A stretch of DNA of 25,333 nucleotides. Source: DUPQ01 sp964563155 (GTDB lineage: Bacteria; Bacillota; Clostridia; DUPQ01). Below the pieces are notes generated by a model that saw only the letters and a list, made by a program, of their open reading frames with translations, did no database searches and was not told where the DNA came from. This document shows positions 7,946 to 17,100 of the stretch, piece after piece. The stretch is taken from NCBI GenBank assembly GCA_964563155.1, contig CAZLVL010000023.1, positions 1-25,333 on the forward strand, in the 5' to 3' direction. The translations under genes and the position numbers were made by a program. Numbering within the stretch: position 1 is the first letter of the stretch; each line of letters opens with the position of its first letter.

Positions 7946-10609
7946 TTGGCTAAAAAATCATATGTCAAACAATACACCTCCCAAATTTCCTTTCCACTTG
8001 GTGGAATAGGAACCGGAAGCATTGGCCTTGGTGGTAACGGCATGCTTGTAGACTGGGAAATATTTAACCGCCCTAATAAAGGTTCATATAATGGCTTTAC
8101 TCATTTTGCCATTAAAACTGAAAAAGATGAAAAAATAATTGACAGTCGTGTAATAGCAGGAGACTATATGCCTCCATATGCTGGAGAGCTAACAGCACTA
8201 TTGCAAGGCTACGGCCATGGAGTAAAAAGAGAAAGAATGACAGGATTGCCTAATTTTCCTGATTGGTCTTTTAAGGGAGAATTTCCTATTGCTACCATTA
8301 ATTACAAGGCAAAAGGATTTCCAGGAAGATTATCATTAAAGGCCTTTAACCCCTTTATACCCCATGATGACTTGAACTCTTCCATACCAGCAGCAATGTT
8401 TGAATTTAAAGTGAAAAATGATACAGATGTACCATTAAAGTACACTATAGCTTTTTCATGTAAAAATCCCTTTACTGATGGCACATCTGTAAATACCTAT
8501 ACCAATAAAGGTAAATATAGATATATGGAACTAGGTACAGATATGTCTGATAAGAAATCAACAAAGTATGGAAATCTTACCATGGTAACAACTGGTGATG
8601 ACGGGGGACACCAAAGATATTGGTATAGGGGAAAGTTTGCAGATGAACTTACTACCTTTTGGAGAGAGTTTAATGAACAAAAGGAATTTATTGACAGAGA
8701 GTACAAAGAGAATCCTGCTACAAGAACTATTTATGGGAATATGGTACATGCATCAGATACAGCAACTATTGCTACCAGTATAACTGTAGAGCCAGGAAAA
8801 ACCGGAAAGATTCCCTTTGTTCTGTCATGGTACTTTCCAAATGTGACAAACACTTGGAGGCCCTTTGAGATACCATCTGAGCCCTTAGCTGAAGGTGAAG
8901 TAATGCCAGACCCAGTATGGAAAAACCATTATGCAACAATTTACTCTGACTCAAAAAGTGCAGGTCTTTATGCTATGAGACACTTTAGCAGTCTTTTAAG
9001 AAAAACAGAAAGCTTCAAGAATGCTCTTTTCAACTCAACTCTTCCAGCTGAGGTGATTGATGCAGTATCTGCAAATTTATCAACTCTTAAAAGCCCTGCA
9101 GTACTGAGATTACCAAATGGAGAGATGTACTTTTTTGAAGGGTGCAACAGCACTACAGGATGTTGTGAGGGTTCATGTACCCATGTTTTAAATTATGCAT
9201 ATGCCTTACCTTTTTTATACCCAAAACTTGAAAGAACCCTAAGAGATAGTGAGTATAAGTATAATCAAAGGAAAAGCGGTGCTATGACCTTTAGGATCAG
9301 TGTTCCTCTTGGTTCTCCTAGGTGGGCCTTTAGAGCATGTGTAGATGGTCAGTTTGGTACAGTTATTAAAGTCTATAGAGACTGGAAGATAACAGGAGAT
9401 ACCAAGTGGCTTGAAAGTATGTGGGATAAAGTAAAGCTTTCTTTAGAGTTTGCTTGGTCAGAACATAATCCTGATAAATGGGATTATGACAAAGATGGTG
9501 TAATGGAGGGTGCACAACATCATACCTTGGATATGGAACTATTTGGCCCCAATGGATGGTTAAATGCCTACTATCTAGCTGCCCTTAAAGCTTGTTCAGA
9601 AATGGCAAAAGCCTTAGGTGATGAGAAAAAAGAAATAGAATACAGAGAACTCTTTGAGAAGGGAAAAAAGTGGACTGATGAAAATCTCTTTAATGGGGAT
9701 TACTACATCCAAAAGATAGATATTACTGATAGGAATCTACTGGATGGCTATCCCTATTGTTGGACAATGTATGGAGAATCTTATGACAGGAGTTATTGGA
9801 ACCCTGAAAGTGGACAAATTAAGTATCAACTGGGCACCGGCTGCTATATTGACCAAGTTGCTGCTCAATGGCATGCAAACATGGCGGGGCTGGGTGAAAT
9901 ACTAGATAAGGATAAGGTAGATAAAGCCCTAGATTCAATCTACAAATACAACTTTAAAAAGAGTATGAGAGATTATGCTAATACCCATAGGGTATATGCC
10001 CTATATGATGAAGCATGTACAGTTAATTGTGAATGGCCTAAAGGAGATAAGCCTCATGTTCCAGCACCCTATTCTCAAGAGTCCTTTCATGGTATGGAGT
10101 ATCAAGCAGCATGTCACATGATACAAAATGGGAAAATAGATAAAGGGCTTGAAATGGTTAGAGCTGTTAGAGATAGATATGATGGCTATAAAAGAAATCC
10201 CTGGGGAGAGTTTGAAAGTGGCACTAATTATGTTCGTTCTATGGCCAGTTATGCCCTCTTAAATACCTTCTTAGGTCTTGAGTACCATGGAGCAGACAAG
10301 ATGATTGGTTTTTCCCCAATAACAAAAGACGACCCTTTTAAAGCCATGTGGTCATTACAAGAAGCATATGGGACATTTGAATTTAGAACAATAGAAAATG
10401 AAGAAAAGACAATGGTAGTAAATGTTCTTGAGGGTATGCTTAAAATAGATATATTCAAGAGTGAAGAAATTAAGGATAGAAAGGTTATAAGGGTAAGGCT
10501 AAGTGAGAATGATTTAGAGTTTACTCATGAGAATGGAAGTATCAAGTTAAAAGAAACTGCAGTACTTAATAACAAAGACAAGTTAACCATATACCTAGGG
10601 GGGAAATAA
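7946..10609 (+). CDS. GH116-family glycosidase (beta-glucosidase/beta-xylosidase, GBA2-like), cytoplasmic
   Basis: An 887-residue protein without signal peptide or membrane helix. The N-terminal half opens with FPLGGIGTGSIGLGG and a WEIFNRP segment, the hallmark of the GBA2/GH116 N-terminal beta-sandwich. The C-terminal (alpha/alpha)6 barrel contains EGAQHHTLDMELFGPNGWL, GTGCYIDQVAAQW and RNPWGEFESGTNY. By comparison with human GBA2 and the Thermoanaerobacterium enzyme, the nucleophile is probably E398 (in YFFEGC) and the acid/base D529 (in HTLD); these are inferred, not aligned by program. A cysteine cluster (GCNSTTGCCEGSC) follows the proposed nucleophile. The TTG at 7946 was chosen as start because AAAGGAG ends 8 bases before it; the GTG at 7937 overlaps that site. 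The transporter gene starts 3 bases after the stop, so the two form an operon and the substrate is likely the imported glycoside. Confidence 0.9.
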   Translation: MAKKSYVKQYTSQISFPLGGIGTGSIGLGGNGMLVDWEIFNRPNKGSYNGFTHFAIKTEKDEKIIDSRVIAGDYMPPYAGELTALLQGYGHGVKRERMTGLPNFPDWSFKGEFPIATINYKAKGFPGRLSLKAFNPFIPHDDLNSSIPAAMFEFKVKNDTDVPLKYTIAFSCKNPFTDGTSVNTYTNKGKYRYMELGTDMSDKKSTKYGNLTMVTTGDDGGHQRYWYRGKFADELTTFWREFNEQKEFIDREYKENPATRTIYGNMVHASDTATIATSITVEPGKTGKIPFVLSWYFPNVTNTWRPFEIPSEPLAEGEVMPDPVWKNHYATIYSDSKSAGLYAMRHFSSLLRKTESFKNALFNSTLPAEVIDAVSANLSTLKSPAVLRLPNGEMYFFEGCNSTTGCCEGSCTHVLNYAYALPFLYPKLERTLRDSEYKYNQRKSGAMTFRISVPLGSPRWAFRACVDGQFGTVIKVYRDWKITGDTKWLESMWDKVKLSLEFAWSEHNPDKWDYDKDGVMEGAQHHTLDMELFGPNGWLNAYYLAALKACSEMAKALGDEKKEIEYRELFEKGKKWTDENLFNGDYYIQKIDITDRNLLDGYPYCWTMYGESYDRSYWNPESGQIKYQLGTGCYIDQVAAQWHANMAGLGEILDKDKVDKALDSIYKYNFKKSMRDYANTHRVYALYDEACTVNCEWPKGDKPHVPAPYSQESFHGMEYQAACHMIQNGKIDKGLEMVRAVRDRYDGYKRNPWGEFESGTNYVRSMASYALLNTFLGLEYHGADKMIGFSPITKDDPFKAMWSLQEAYGTFEFRTIENEEKTMVVNVLEGMLKIDIFKSEEIKDRKVIRVRLSENDLEFTHENGSIKLKETAVLNNKDKLTIYLGGK

Positions 10610-10612
10610 AAG

Positions 10613-11968
10613 ATGGAAAAGATAGAAAACTTGCAAACAAACATTAAAATGAAATTCAAAGAAAAAATCGGATATGGGATAGGGGAGGTTGCTCTTAACT
10701 TTTTAGTAGGGGGCATATCAAATTATCTCTTCTTTTTCTATACTGATGTATTTGGTATTGGGGCAGGGGCAGTAGGTATAATATTACTGCTCTCAAGAAT
10801 ATGGGATGCAGTCAATGATCCTCTAATGGGTATGATTGCAGATAGAACAAATAGTAAACATGGTAAATACCGCCCATATATCCTATGGGGTGCTATACCT
10901 GTTGCTTTGTTTACTGTGCTTGCATTTATGGCTATTGATGTAAGTTATACATGGAAGATAGTATGGGCAGCGGTTACCTTTAATCTTTGGGGGATGGCCT
11001 TTACCTTTATTGCAGTACCATATAATGCACTTATGGCAAACCTAACCACAGATTCTCAAGAGAGAAGCTCCTTAGGTTCAATTAAAAGCATATTTGCAGC
11101 TATAGGGGCAATGCTTGTAGTGGTACTTGCAAAGCCTATGACAGAGGCTTTAGGACAAAACCTTCAAGAAGGCTATATCTACACATATTCCATATTTGCA
11201 GTGCTAGCAGTAGCTATCTTTCTAGTTTGCTTTTTCAATACTAAAGAAAAGGCAATACCTCAAAAGAAAGAGAAGATTAAATTAAAGATTCAATTTAAAG
11301 CAGTATGGTCCAATAGGCCTTTAATTTCTTTAATTCTTTTCTTTATCTTCTTTCAGGTTGCATTTAGTATGTTTCGTTCTGTAGAGATGTACTACTTTAA
11401 ATATGTCCTTGACAGAAGTGAGCTATATACAATAGCTGTATTAGCGGGAAGTCTTTGTGCAGCTGTCGGTATGGTATTTACTCCAGCAATTGTTAAGCTT
11501 ATGGATAAGAAGTATGCTGCCTTAAGTGGAGGGGTAGTAGGATGTCTCTTCTTTCTTCTTATGTACTTTATACCTAACAACATTACCATTTCCTTTGTAG
11601 GTATTATGGGTAGCTACTTATTTATGTCTGTACCCTTTGCTCTTTTCATTGGCATGTTACCTGACACAGTTGAGTATGGTCAATGGAAAAGTGGAGTTAG
11701 AGCAGCCGGACTTATAATATCGGCGTTGACTGCAACTCAAAAAGCAGGTATGGCTATTGCAGCTTGGCTTATAGGGGTGGTGCTAGATAGTGCTGGCTTC
11801 ATAGCTAATCAAGCTCAACCACAAGTAGTCCTTAACTCTATGCTTGCTCTTAGAACCATCATTCCTGTAGGTCTTGTCATAATTGGTATGCTTCTCTTCC
11901 TACCTTATAACCTCAACAGGAACCTTCATAAGAAGATTCTTAGTGAGCTAGAAGAGACTGTAGAGTGA
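10613..11968 (+). CDS. GPH-family glycoside:cation symporter (MelB-like MFS transporter)
   Basis: A 451-residue, 12-helix inner-membrane protein of the glycoside-pentoside-hexuronide symporter family, which couples sugar or glycoside uptake to Na+ or H+. The family signature is clear: GYGIGEVALN (residues 20-29), FYTDVFGIG, and SRIWDAVNDPLMG with D65 and D69 matching the cation-site aspartates of MelB, followed by GKYRPYILW, VPYNALMANLTTD and QERSSL. The first motif has Glu where many relatives have Asp (GYGxGD). The start ATG lies 3 bases after the GH116 stop, and its ribosome binding site (AGGGGGG) is inside the last GH116 codons, so translation is probably coupled. Pairing with a cytoplasmic glycosidase suggests uptake of a beta-linked oligosaccharide or aryl glycoside. 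Confidence 0.92.
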   Translation: MEKIENLQTNIKMKFKEKIGYGIGEVALNFLVGGISNYLFFFYTDVFGIGAGAVGIILLLSRIWDAVNDPLMGMIADRTNSKHGKYRPYILWGAIPVALFTVLAFMAIDVSYTWKIVWAAVTFNLWGMAFTFIAVPYNALMANLTTDSQERSSLGSIKSIFAAIGAMLVVVLAKPMTEALGQNLQEGYIYTYSIFAVLAVAIFLVCFFNTKEKAIPQKKEKIKLKIQFKAVWSNRPLISLILFFIFFQVAFSMFRSVEMYYFKYVLDRSELYTIAVLAGSLCAAVGMVFTPAIVKLMDKKYAALSGGVVGCLFFLLMYFIPNNITISFVGIMGSYLFMSVPFALFIGMLPDTVEYGQWKSGVRAAGLIISALTATQKAGMAIAAWLIGVVLDSAGFIANQAQPQVVLNSMLALRTIIPVGLVIIGMLLFLPYNLNRNLHKKILSELEETVE

Positions 11969-12126
11969 GGTATGTAAGAGAAGAGTGAGAAATAGCAAGA
12001 AAAACAAAAAATGACTGAACAAAGAAAAGAAAATATTAGATGAGAAGTAAGAAGAAAAGAAAGTTATAAAAAGAAAAAGATAGAATAGATTATCTCAATA
12101 ACATTTTACGATTAGATATGGGGGGA

Positions 12127-12163
12127 AATAGGAATATCCAGGCGAAAGCCTGGTATTTCTATT
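12127..12163 (+). terminator. Long hairpin with GAAA tetraloop, possible operon terminator or structured RNA
   Basis: AATAGGAATA plus CCAGGC pairs with GCCTGG plus TATTTCTATT, a 16-base-pair stem with one bulged T and one G-T pair, closed by the GAAA tetraloop on a C-G pair. It lies about 160 bases past the GPH stop. The 3' side has no continuous T-run, so it is not a textbook terminator. Confidence 0.55.
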
Positions 12164-12327
12164 AAGAAACATTAAAGGCAATATATGTATTATGGAAATT
12201 GATTAGCCAACGTTCTAGGCAAAGGGTATTATAAGGTAAGAGGTATATGGATATAAGTAAAATAAGATTAAATCACCAAGAATATGTGGAATCTAGAAGA
12301 TAAATGATAATATAAACGCAAAATCTG

Positions 12328-12356
12328 TTTACAATACCATTTTATTGCTTCATAAT
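12328..12356 (+). promoter_or_regulatory. Sigma-A-type promoter for the AAA ATPase
   Basis: TTTACA (12328-12333) and CATAAT (12351-12356) with exactly 17 bases between. The start codon at 12378 follows within about 15 bases of the expected transcription start, leaving room only for the AAGGTGG ribosome binding site. Confidence 0.65.
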
Positions 12357-12377
12357 TAATATAAAGGTGGTAGAAAG

Positions 12378-13553
12378 ATGAAATTATTAAGGATTAAACT
12401 AGAAAATATCAATATCTTTACAGAAGGCTTGGAAATGGACTTTACTGCAGCTGATAGAATAATGAATGAAGATTCTGTAACAAAGATAAATGATAAGTTA
12501 AGTTGTCAGAATGTTATTGCATTAACTGGTTTAAATGCTTCAGGAAAAACATCAGTCTTAAGACTTGTTGTGAATGTAGTGGACCTATTGGTCAAAAGCA
12601 CAAGCTTGAACCTGAATACTCAATTTAAATCATATCCTGTCTTAAGAGAGGGAAGTATTATCCAAGTTGATTTTATTACTGATAAGAAACTATATAGACT
12701 GGAATCTTATATAGGGACAAATAATAGGAATAGGATGGACAATAATGAGCAATGCTTTTTCTTTTCAGAGGAAATAATTTATTCAAAAAAGCTATCTTCA
12801 TTAAAGAAAAAATCTGATGTATTTGAGTATAAACAAGACAATGTACTGATAAAAAGAAGTGAGTTAGAAAAGAGAAATGAACTTTCTCTTTTAGCAAATG
12901 ACATAAGCATCATTGCTTATGTCACAAAGAATAAGTCTATTTTTCTTGAAGATATGATTGATCCCATACTTAACCAAATACCTGAGAGTATTGGATATAT
13001 AGATGACAGTATCTTAAATCTATTTGATAATAATATTTTAGAAACTTATATAAAAGATGGAGACTTAAATATAGAAGGAGCAGAAGAAGAGGCTAATGAG
13101 GATTCTGTATTAATAAGAGGGGATAATCTTACTTCAATTCTTTCTTCAGGAACAATAAAGGGCATACAGCTGTTTAATAAGTTCATAAACACTCTTAAAT
13201 ATGGAGGATATCTTGTAATCGATGAGATTGAACAGCATATGAATAAAAAGCTTGTCTATTTTATACTTCAACTATTTTTAGATAAGGATATAAATAAAAA
13301 TGGAGCCTGTTTAATCTTTACCACCCATTATCCTGAAATACTAGATATGCTTGATAGAAAGGACAATATATATCTTTTGACTAAGAAGAAAGGTGTTTGC
13401 CAAATACTTCGTTATTCAGACTTTGTATCAAGAAATGATATTAAAAAAAGTGATGTCGTTTTATCAAATTATATTAATGGTACTGCTCCTCGTTATGAGG
13501 ATGTCTTAAGAGTTAGAAATTATTTAAGTAAACAATTAGAAAGAAGTAAATAA
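12378..13553 (+). CDS. AAA ATPase of the OLD/RloA-like (AAA_15/AAA_21) type
   Basis: A 391-residue cytoplasmic ABC-type ATPase with the SMC-like head layout in one chain. Walker A is GLNASGKTS (residues 51-59), the signature is LSSG (255-258), Walker B is YLVIDEIEQH with D282 and E283, and the switch histidine is H317 in FTTHYP. The insert between them is moderate and shows no long coiled coil. Proteins of this type act in anti-phage and abortive-infection modules, often with an effector such as RloB, a TOPRIM or a HNH nuclease; here no TOPRIM domain is fused and no RloB-like gene follows. It starts with an AAGGTGG site 8 bases before the ATG and has its own promoter. It is convergent with the AraC gene, so any partner would have to be encoded on the other strand or elsewhere. 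Function beyond ATP-driven sensing is not predictable. Confidence 0.8.
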   Translation: MKLLRIKLENINIFTEGLEMDFTAADRIMNEDSVTKINDKLSCQNVIALTGLNASGKTSVLRLVVNVVDLLVKSTSLNLNTQFKSYPVLREGSIIQVDFITDKKLYRLESYIGTNNRNRMDNNEQCFFFSEEIIYSKKLSSLKKKSDVFEYKQDNVLIKRSELEKRNELSLLANDISIIAYVTKNKSIFLEDMIDPILNQIPESIGYIDDSILNLFDNNILETYIKDGDLNIEGAEEEANEDSVLIRGDNLTSILSSGTIKGIQLFNKFINTLKYGGYLVIDEIEQHMNKKLVYFILQLFLDKDINKNGACLIFTTHYPEILDMLDRKDNIYLLTKKKGVCQILRYSDFVSRNDIKKSDVVLSNYINGTAPRYEDVLRVRNYLSKQLERSK

Positions 13554-13641
13554 AACAAATTGTTAGTGTTGTTAGTGTTATTCTAAAAAGAAAAAACAAT
13601 ATTTAAACTAAGGAATTATCAGGATAGAGTATTAATAGCAG

Positions 13642-14661
13642 TTAAACAGCTCTTGATTTGCCAGGACTCACACCTCGGTATTTCTTGTATTCTTTGCAAA
13701 AATGGGCACAAGATGAAAAACCTGTAAGAAATGCAATGTTGGCACATGTTTCATTTGTGTATTTTAAAAGCCTTTCTGCCTCAGCCATTCGAAAGGCTTT
13801 TAAATACTCAGTGAATGTTTTACCTGTTTCAATAACGAACTGACGTGACAAGTATTCAGGGGATATACCAAGATCTAAAGCCATGTCTTTCAGTTTTAGG
13901 GGTTGAGAGAGATTGTTTGTGATAATAGCTATACAATGGGATACATATCTTCCACATTTTACTGCTTTGCTTTTTCTCATTTTAGAAGAGAAGGTACAAA
14001 TGGCATTAAACAAATGCTTGTCCATTTGTTTAATGTCATTGGCCTTATCCAGAAACGATAAATACAAATCATTTATTACAAATGCCTCTATAACATCCAT
14101 ACCTGCTTCTATAGCTGTTTTTGTAAGCATAGATAAAAAGGTAAAGGATAATATCTTTCTTGTATGTACTGGGTCTGAGCTTATAACATCAGGAATATTA
14201 TATTCAAATACATGATGCATATAGTCTACAAGAATCTTGTCTGGACCAGAGAACATTGCATCTGCTAAGTACTGCTTTATAGCCTCATAATCATATGCAG
14301 GTAACTGTGCAGCTCTTCTTTGTGCAATGGCTTTTTCAACTGTTGAGAAGAAGAAGGGAAGTTCAGAAGATTCATGAGAATAATCAGCAAAAACAATATC
14401 ACATAGCTTAATAATAGCATCTAGCCTTTGTTCGGTTATGGTAATAAGGGAGGTATTATCAGTACCAGTTAAGTTAGAAGAAGACAAGACAAAGGGACCT
14501 ATAACTAGACGCATATCAGAAAGGTTATATACAAGAAAGGTATTTCCATCAATAATGTCACAACCAAATCTTTTATCACTTATACAAGAGACTTCTTCTA
14601 TATTTATAGATAAGCCTATAAATTCCTTTAATAGTTCAATACGGTTACTCAAGTCTGACAT
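13642..14661 (-). CDS. AraC-family transcriptional regulator
   Basis: A 339-residue regulator. The last ~104 residues are the double helix-turn-helix AraC/XylS DNA-binding domain: LKLKDMALDLGISPEYLSRQF forms the first motif and CANIAFLTGFSSCAHFCKEYKKYRGVSP the second, ending in the conserved position where relatives read GxSPxxYR, here GVSPGKSRAV. The N-terminal ~230 residues are a sensing and dimerisation region I cannot assign to a ligand family; it lacks a cupin-like pattern. The ATG at 14661 has an AGGAGT site 7 bases upstream. The promoter directly before it implies a very short leader. Its targets are unknown. The GH116/GPH operon is a reasonable guess because AraC proteins often control carbohydrate genes, but the AAA ATPase gene lies between them. 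Confidence 0.9.
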   Translation of the reverse strand: MSDLSNRIELLKEFIGLSINIEEVSCISDKRFGCDIIDGNTFLVYNLSDMRLVIGPFVLSSSNLTGTDNTSLITITEQRLDAIIKLCDIVFADYSHESSELPFFFSTVEKAIAQRRAAQLPAYDYEAIKQYLADAMFSGPDKILVDYMHHVFEYNIPDVISSDPVHTRKILSFTFLSMLTKTAIEAGMDVIEAFVINDLYLSFLDKANDIKQMDKHLFNAICTFSSKMRKSKAVKCGRYVSHCIAIITNNLSQPLKLKDMALDLGISPEYLSRQFVIETGKTFTEYLKAFRMAEAERLLKYTNETCANIAFLTGFSSCAHFCKEYKKYRGVSPGKSRAV

Positions 14662-14678
14662 GAGGTACTCCTATGGGG

Positions 14679-14709
14679 ATTATATCAAAATGTATAGGTT
14701 TACATGCAA
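14679..14709 (-). promoter_or_regulatory. Extended -10 promoter for the AraC gene
   Basis: On the minus strand TTGCAT (14709-14704) is followed after 19 bases by TATAAT (14684-14679), preceded by TGA to give the extended -10 TGATATAAT. Transcription would start about 11 bases before the ATG, just ahead of the ribosome binding site. Confidence 0.6.
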
Positions 14710-14859
14710 CTTCTATATTAGTTTTTTTATTGTTTTAAAAAACTGATGGATTGCTTAGTTTATATTTAAGATGCATATAATCTGGGACAACATTTATATT
14801 AACTAAAAAAATCTGCTAGCAGAGAAATTTGAATTCTGATACAGAGTCCTATCAATATC

Positions 14860-15789
14860 TCACCAATACCTATTTTCAAGATATTCTAAAAGGCCATTAT
14901 ACTTTTCATAAGGTAGCTCTGACAGAAATTCTTTAGGTGTAACTGTTATATATTTATCTTGATCTCCTATGCATAAGTGCCATGTATTTTTCATGTTCTT
15001 CCCACTACACTTATATGTCCTATTTAATAGTTGCTTGTTTTCTTCTGGAATAACGTGTATGTGAAAATACTCATCTGCCTTTATGGTTTCATCATTTTTA
15101 TGTGCAATCATCTGTTCAGCCCATAAAGTCTGTCTCATTAACTGATAAAAGGGTTCAAAATACAAAAAACTATGGTTTGCATCTTTTAATTGAGCTGAAT
15201 GATTTATCAAGCATGTGTATCTTTTTTTACGAGTGTCTCCACTACTGCCTTCTGATTTATCAGTATTATAATAAACTTCAGTGAATTTCCATTCTATTGG
15301 GAAGATTATTTTTTTACTATCTTCCAAAATTCCATAAACCAAGGCATCAATGGATGTGCAATAACTACCTCTTTTAGATGAGTTCTCTTTAAGATAATCT
15401 TTATCACTTACAGCTTCAAACTGAATGTATGCAGGATTATATGTGTCCGAGTCTATTTGCAAGACTTCTTTGAGGTCTGGTTTGAAGTGCTTCATAATCT
15501 TAAGAACTACATCTTTATCATTTCTTATTGGAAATAAGTGGTTTATACATGCAATCTGCGATGAAAGGGGATGATTTGTAACCCCACCATTCCACCATGT
15601 AATATTGTTTTTTTCAAAATACTGTTTTACACAATCTAGAATTGGAGCATATAGATTGTTATCAGCCTTTTGTAAGACAAAAGGATATGTAGTTTTTCTA
15701 AATGTGCCATTGCCCCTATCACCATAGAAGATATTACTGCTTTTAATTAGATTCTGAACGTGTGCTCTTTGCGCTTCTTTATAATTCAT
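14860..15789 (-). CDS. PGN_0703-type putative restriction endonuclease, PD-(D/E)XK fold
   Basis: A 309-residue protein that I recognise from memory as close to the PGN_0703 family of putative restriction endonucleases. Conserved blocks are WWNGGVTNHPLSSQIACINH (65-84), TSIDALVYG with D148, FPIEWKFTE with E166 and K168, YFEPFYQLMRQTLWAEQM (210-227) and HIHVIPEEN (243-251). D148 with E166-x-K168 fits the PD-(D/E)XK catalytic site, so metal-dependent DNA cleavage is expected. No DNA methyltransferase or specificity subunit is present in the window, so it is not a classical restriction pair; it may target modified or foreign DNA, or be an orphan. The ribosome binding site is AGAGGT, 8 bases before the ATG. 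It is co-directional with the other PD-(D/E)XK gene upstream (160-base gap) and with the AraC gene downstream (198-base gap). Confidence 0.75.
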   Translation of the reverse strand: MNYKEAQRAHVQNLIKSSNIFYGDRGNGTFRKTTYPFVLQKADNNLYAPILDCVKQYFEKNNITWWNGGVTNHPLSSQIACINHLFPIRNDKDVVLKIMKHFKPDLKEVLQIDSDTYNPAYIQFEAVSDKDYLKENSSKRGSYCTSIDALVYGILEDSKKIIFPIEWKFTEVYYNTDKSEGSSGDTRKKRYTCLINHSAQLKDANHSFLYFEPFYQLMRQTLWAEQMIAHKNDETIKADEYFHIHVIPEENKQLLNRTYKCSGKNMKNTWHLCIGDQDKYITVTPKEFLSELPYEKYNGLLEYLENRYW

Positions 15790-15949
15790 GACTAGTTACC
15801 TCTCAATCTATTTACTATTTGAAATTCTTAGTACTTGTCCTTACAGTGCACCAAATGATTCAAATTGGAAAGACCCATGTGTTTTGCAATATTCTAATTA
15901 ATATACTTAAAGTCTATTGGTCCCTTATTGAAAAATAACTCAATATTTA

Positions 15950-16930
15950 TTAAAGGGAAGTAAGCTTTAAGATATCAAAAGCATTTTCCATAATCTCTAT
16001 TTTTTCTCTGTAATTACTCATATCATAATTGATACTGCCTACTGTCATAAATTTTCCTTTTCTATATGTTTGCTTTTGAAAACCCTCTACTGTTTTGGAG
16101 AAGAAAGAATATAGCTTCCAACGCATATCAGTTGTAAGGTTCTTATCTTCAGATTTTTCTGCACTAAGCTTCACAGCTATTCGATTATCTTCTATCTGTA
16201 GGTAAAGGTTATCTACATATTCCTTAGTAAGGCCTATTCTATTGAGTTCATCTCGTGAAAAGTAATACCACCATAGACCCCAAAATCCTCCAGCTGGATT
16301 ATTGACATAATTCCAGCCATATTCTTTTGAAGTATCAATGATCTTTTTATTTACTAAATGAGTAAAAAAGCCTCTGTAAGCATGGCTGGTTAGCTTTCTC
16401 CAGTCTCCAATAGGGAGATGCTCAAAACTTGCAACATCCTTTTCAATATGCTCCAAGTAATACTTATAATCATTATATATTTGATTCTTGCTTTTATATT
16501 TATTGAATAATCTTAATAAATCTTTACGGGTGATGTTTACGACGTTTGCTTCTGGGAAAGCTTGTTCTACTATTTTAAAGAAAACACAATGAATATTCTC
16601 CTCATTTATTCCTTCGTCTTTTAATGCTTTCTTGTAGCGTTTTAGCTGGTCTTTTTTCTGTCCGGTAAAGGTTTTGTCTTCTATAATAATATAGGTGTTA
16701 TTATTTACTATTACAAGAATATCAATTCTTTTGTACTGACGTTTTATGTCTGTTACTTTTAGGCCATTGTAATTATCTGTTTTAAGCATTTGGCCAAGCA
16801 GTTCTTTTGCACAGGTTGCTAATGCAGTATCATTATTTTCATACTCTGGAAAAGCAAAAGAAAAAAGATAGCAAATAAATGCATCTTGAGATAGTTCACT
16901 AGTTGCATAAGAAAATAAGTTGTTTTTCAT
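15950..16930 (-). CDS. PD-(D/E)XK nuclease-superfamily protein
   Basis: A 326-residue protein. The N-terminus (LFSYATSELSQDAFICYLFSFA) has the E/D-rich helix that opens many PDDEXK_4-like proteins, and the core site is RIDILVIVNNNTYIIIEDKT: D70, E84 and K86 form the D...ExK triad, followed by the QLKRYKKAL helix. The C-terminal half (from about 165) is aromatic-rich, with a GGFWGLWWYYF stretch, and has no match I can name; it may recognise the target. Proteins of this kind are common in defence islands. It has a strong AGGAGGT site 8 bases before the ATG and a promoter in the divergent interval shared with the PIN gene. It is unrelated in sequence to the 14860 nuclease although both have the same fold. 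Confidence 0.75.
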   Translation of the reverse strand: MKNNLFSYATSELSQDAFICYLFSFAFPEYENNDTALATCAKELLGQMLKTDNYNGLKVTDIKRQYKRIDILVIVNNNTYIIIEDKTFTGQKKDQLKRYKKALKDEGINEENIHCVFFKIVEQAFPEANVVNITRKDLLRLFNKYKSKNQIYNDYKYYLEHIEKDVASFEHLPIGDWRKLTSHAYRGFFTHLVNKKIIDTSKEYGWNYVNNPAGGFWGLWWYYFSRDELNRIGLTKEYVDNLYLQIEDNRIAVKLSAEKSEDKNLTTDMRWKLYSFFSKTVEGFQKQTYRKGKFMTVGSINYDMSNYREKIEIMENAFDILKLTSL

Positions 16931-16996
16931 GTAACAAGACCTCCTATTTATTTAGGTACGAGTTATTTTTAACACATTGCCAATATTATTATTTTT

Positions 16997-17024
16997 GTTA
17001 TACCTTCATCTTAGCATAAAACAA
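16997..17024 (-). promoter_or_regulatory. Promoter for the 15950-16930 nuclease gene
   Basis: On the minus strand TTGTTT (17024-17019) and TATAAC (17002-16997) are separated by 16 bases. It is divergent from, and about 80 bases away from, the PIN gene promoter, so the two could be controlled together. Confidence 0.5.
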
Positions 17025-17100
17025 CATAAACTTAAAAGGAATACATATTGAATGACCTAATTTTTTTTCTAGCATATTTACCTTAATAAAAACGCTTAAG

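Larger units (their letters stand above)
11969..12377. other. Non-coding interval after the GPH operon
   Basis: The first ~115 bases are purine-rich on the plus strand. A long GAAA-capped hairpin follows at 12127-12163, then AT-rich DNA with the promoter of the AAA ATPase at 12328-12356. No open reading frame with a ribosome binding site was found. Confidence 0.6.

Noticed and set aside
13913..14215. 100-codon plus-strand reading frame
   Set aside because: It lies wholly antisense within the AraC gene, has no ribosome binding site and its protein has no recognisable pattern.
14811..14835. Terminator for the 14860 nuclease gene from the CTGCTAGCAG palindrome followed by T-rich DNA on the minus strand
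   Set aside because: After allowing a four-base loop only about four base pairs remain, too weak to annotate.
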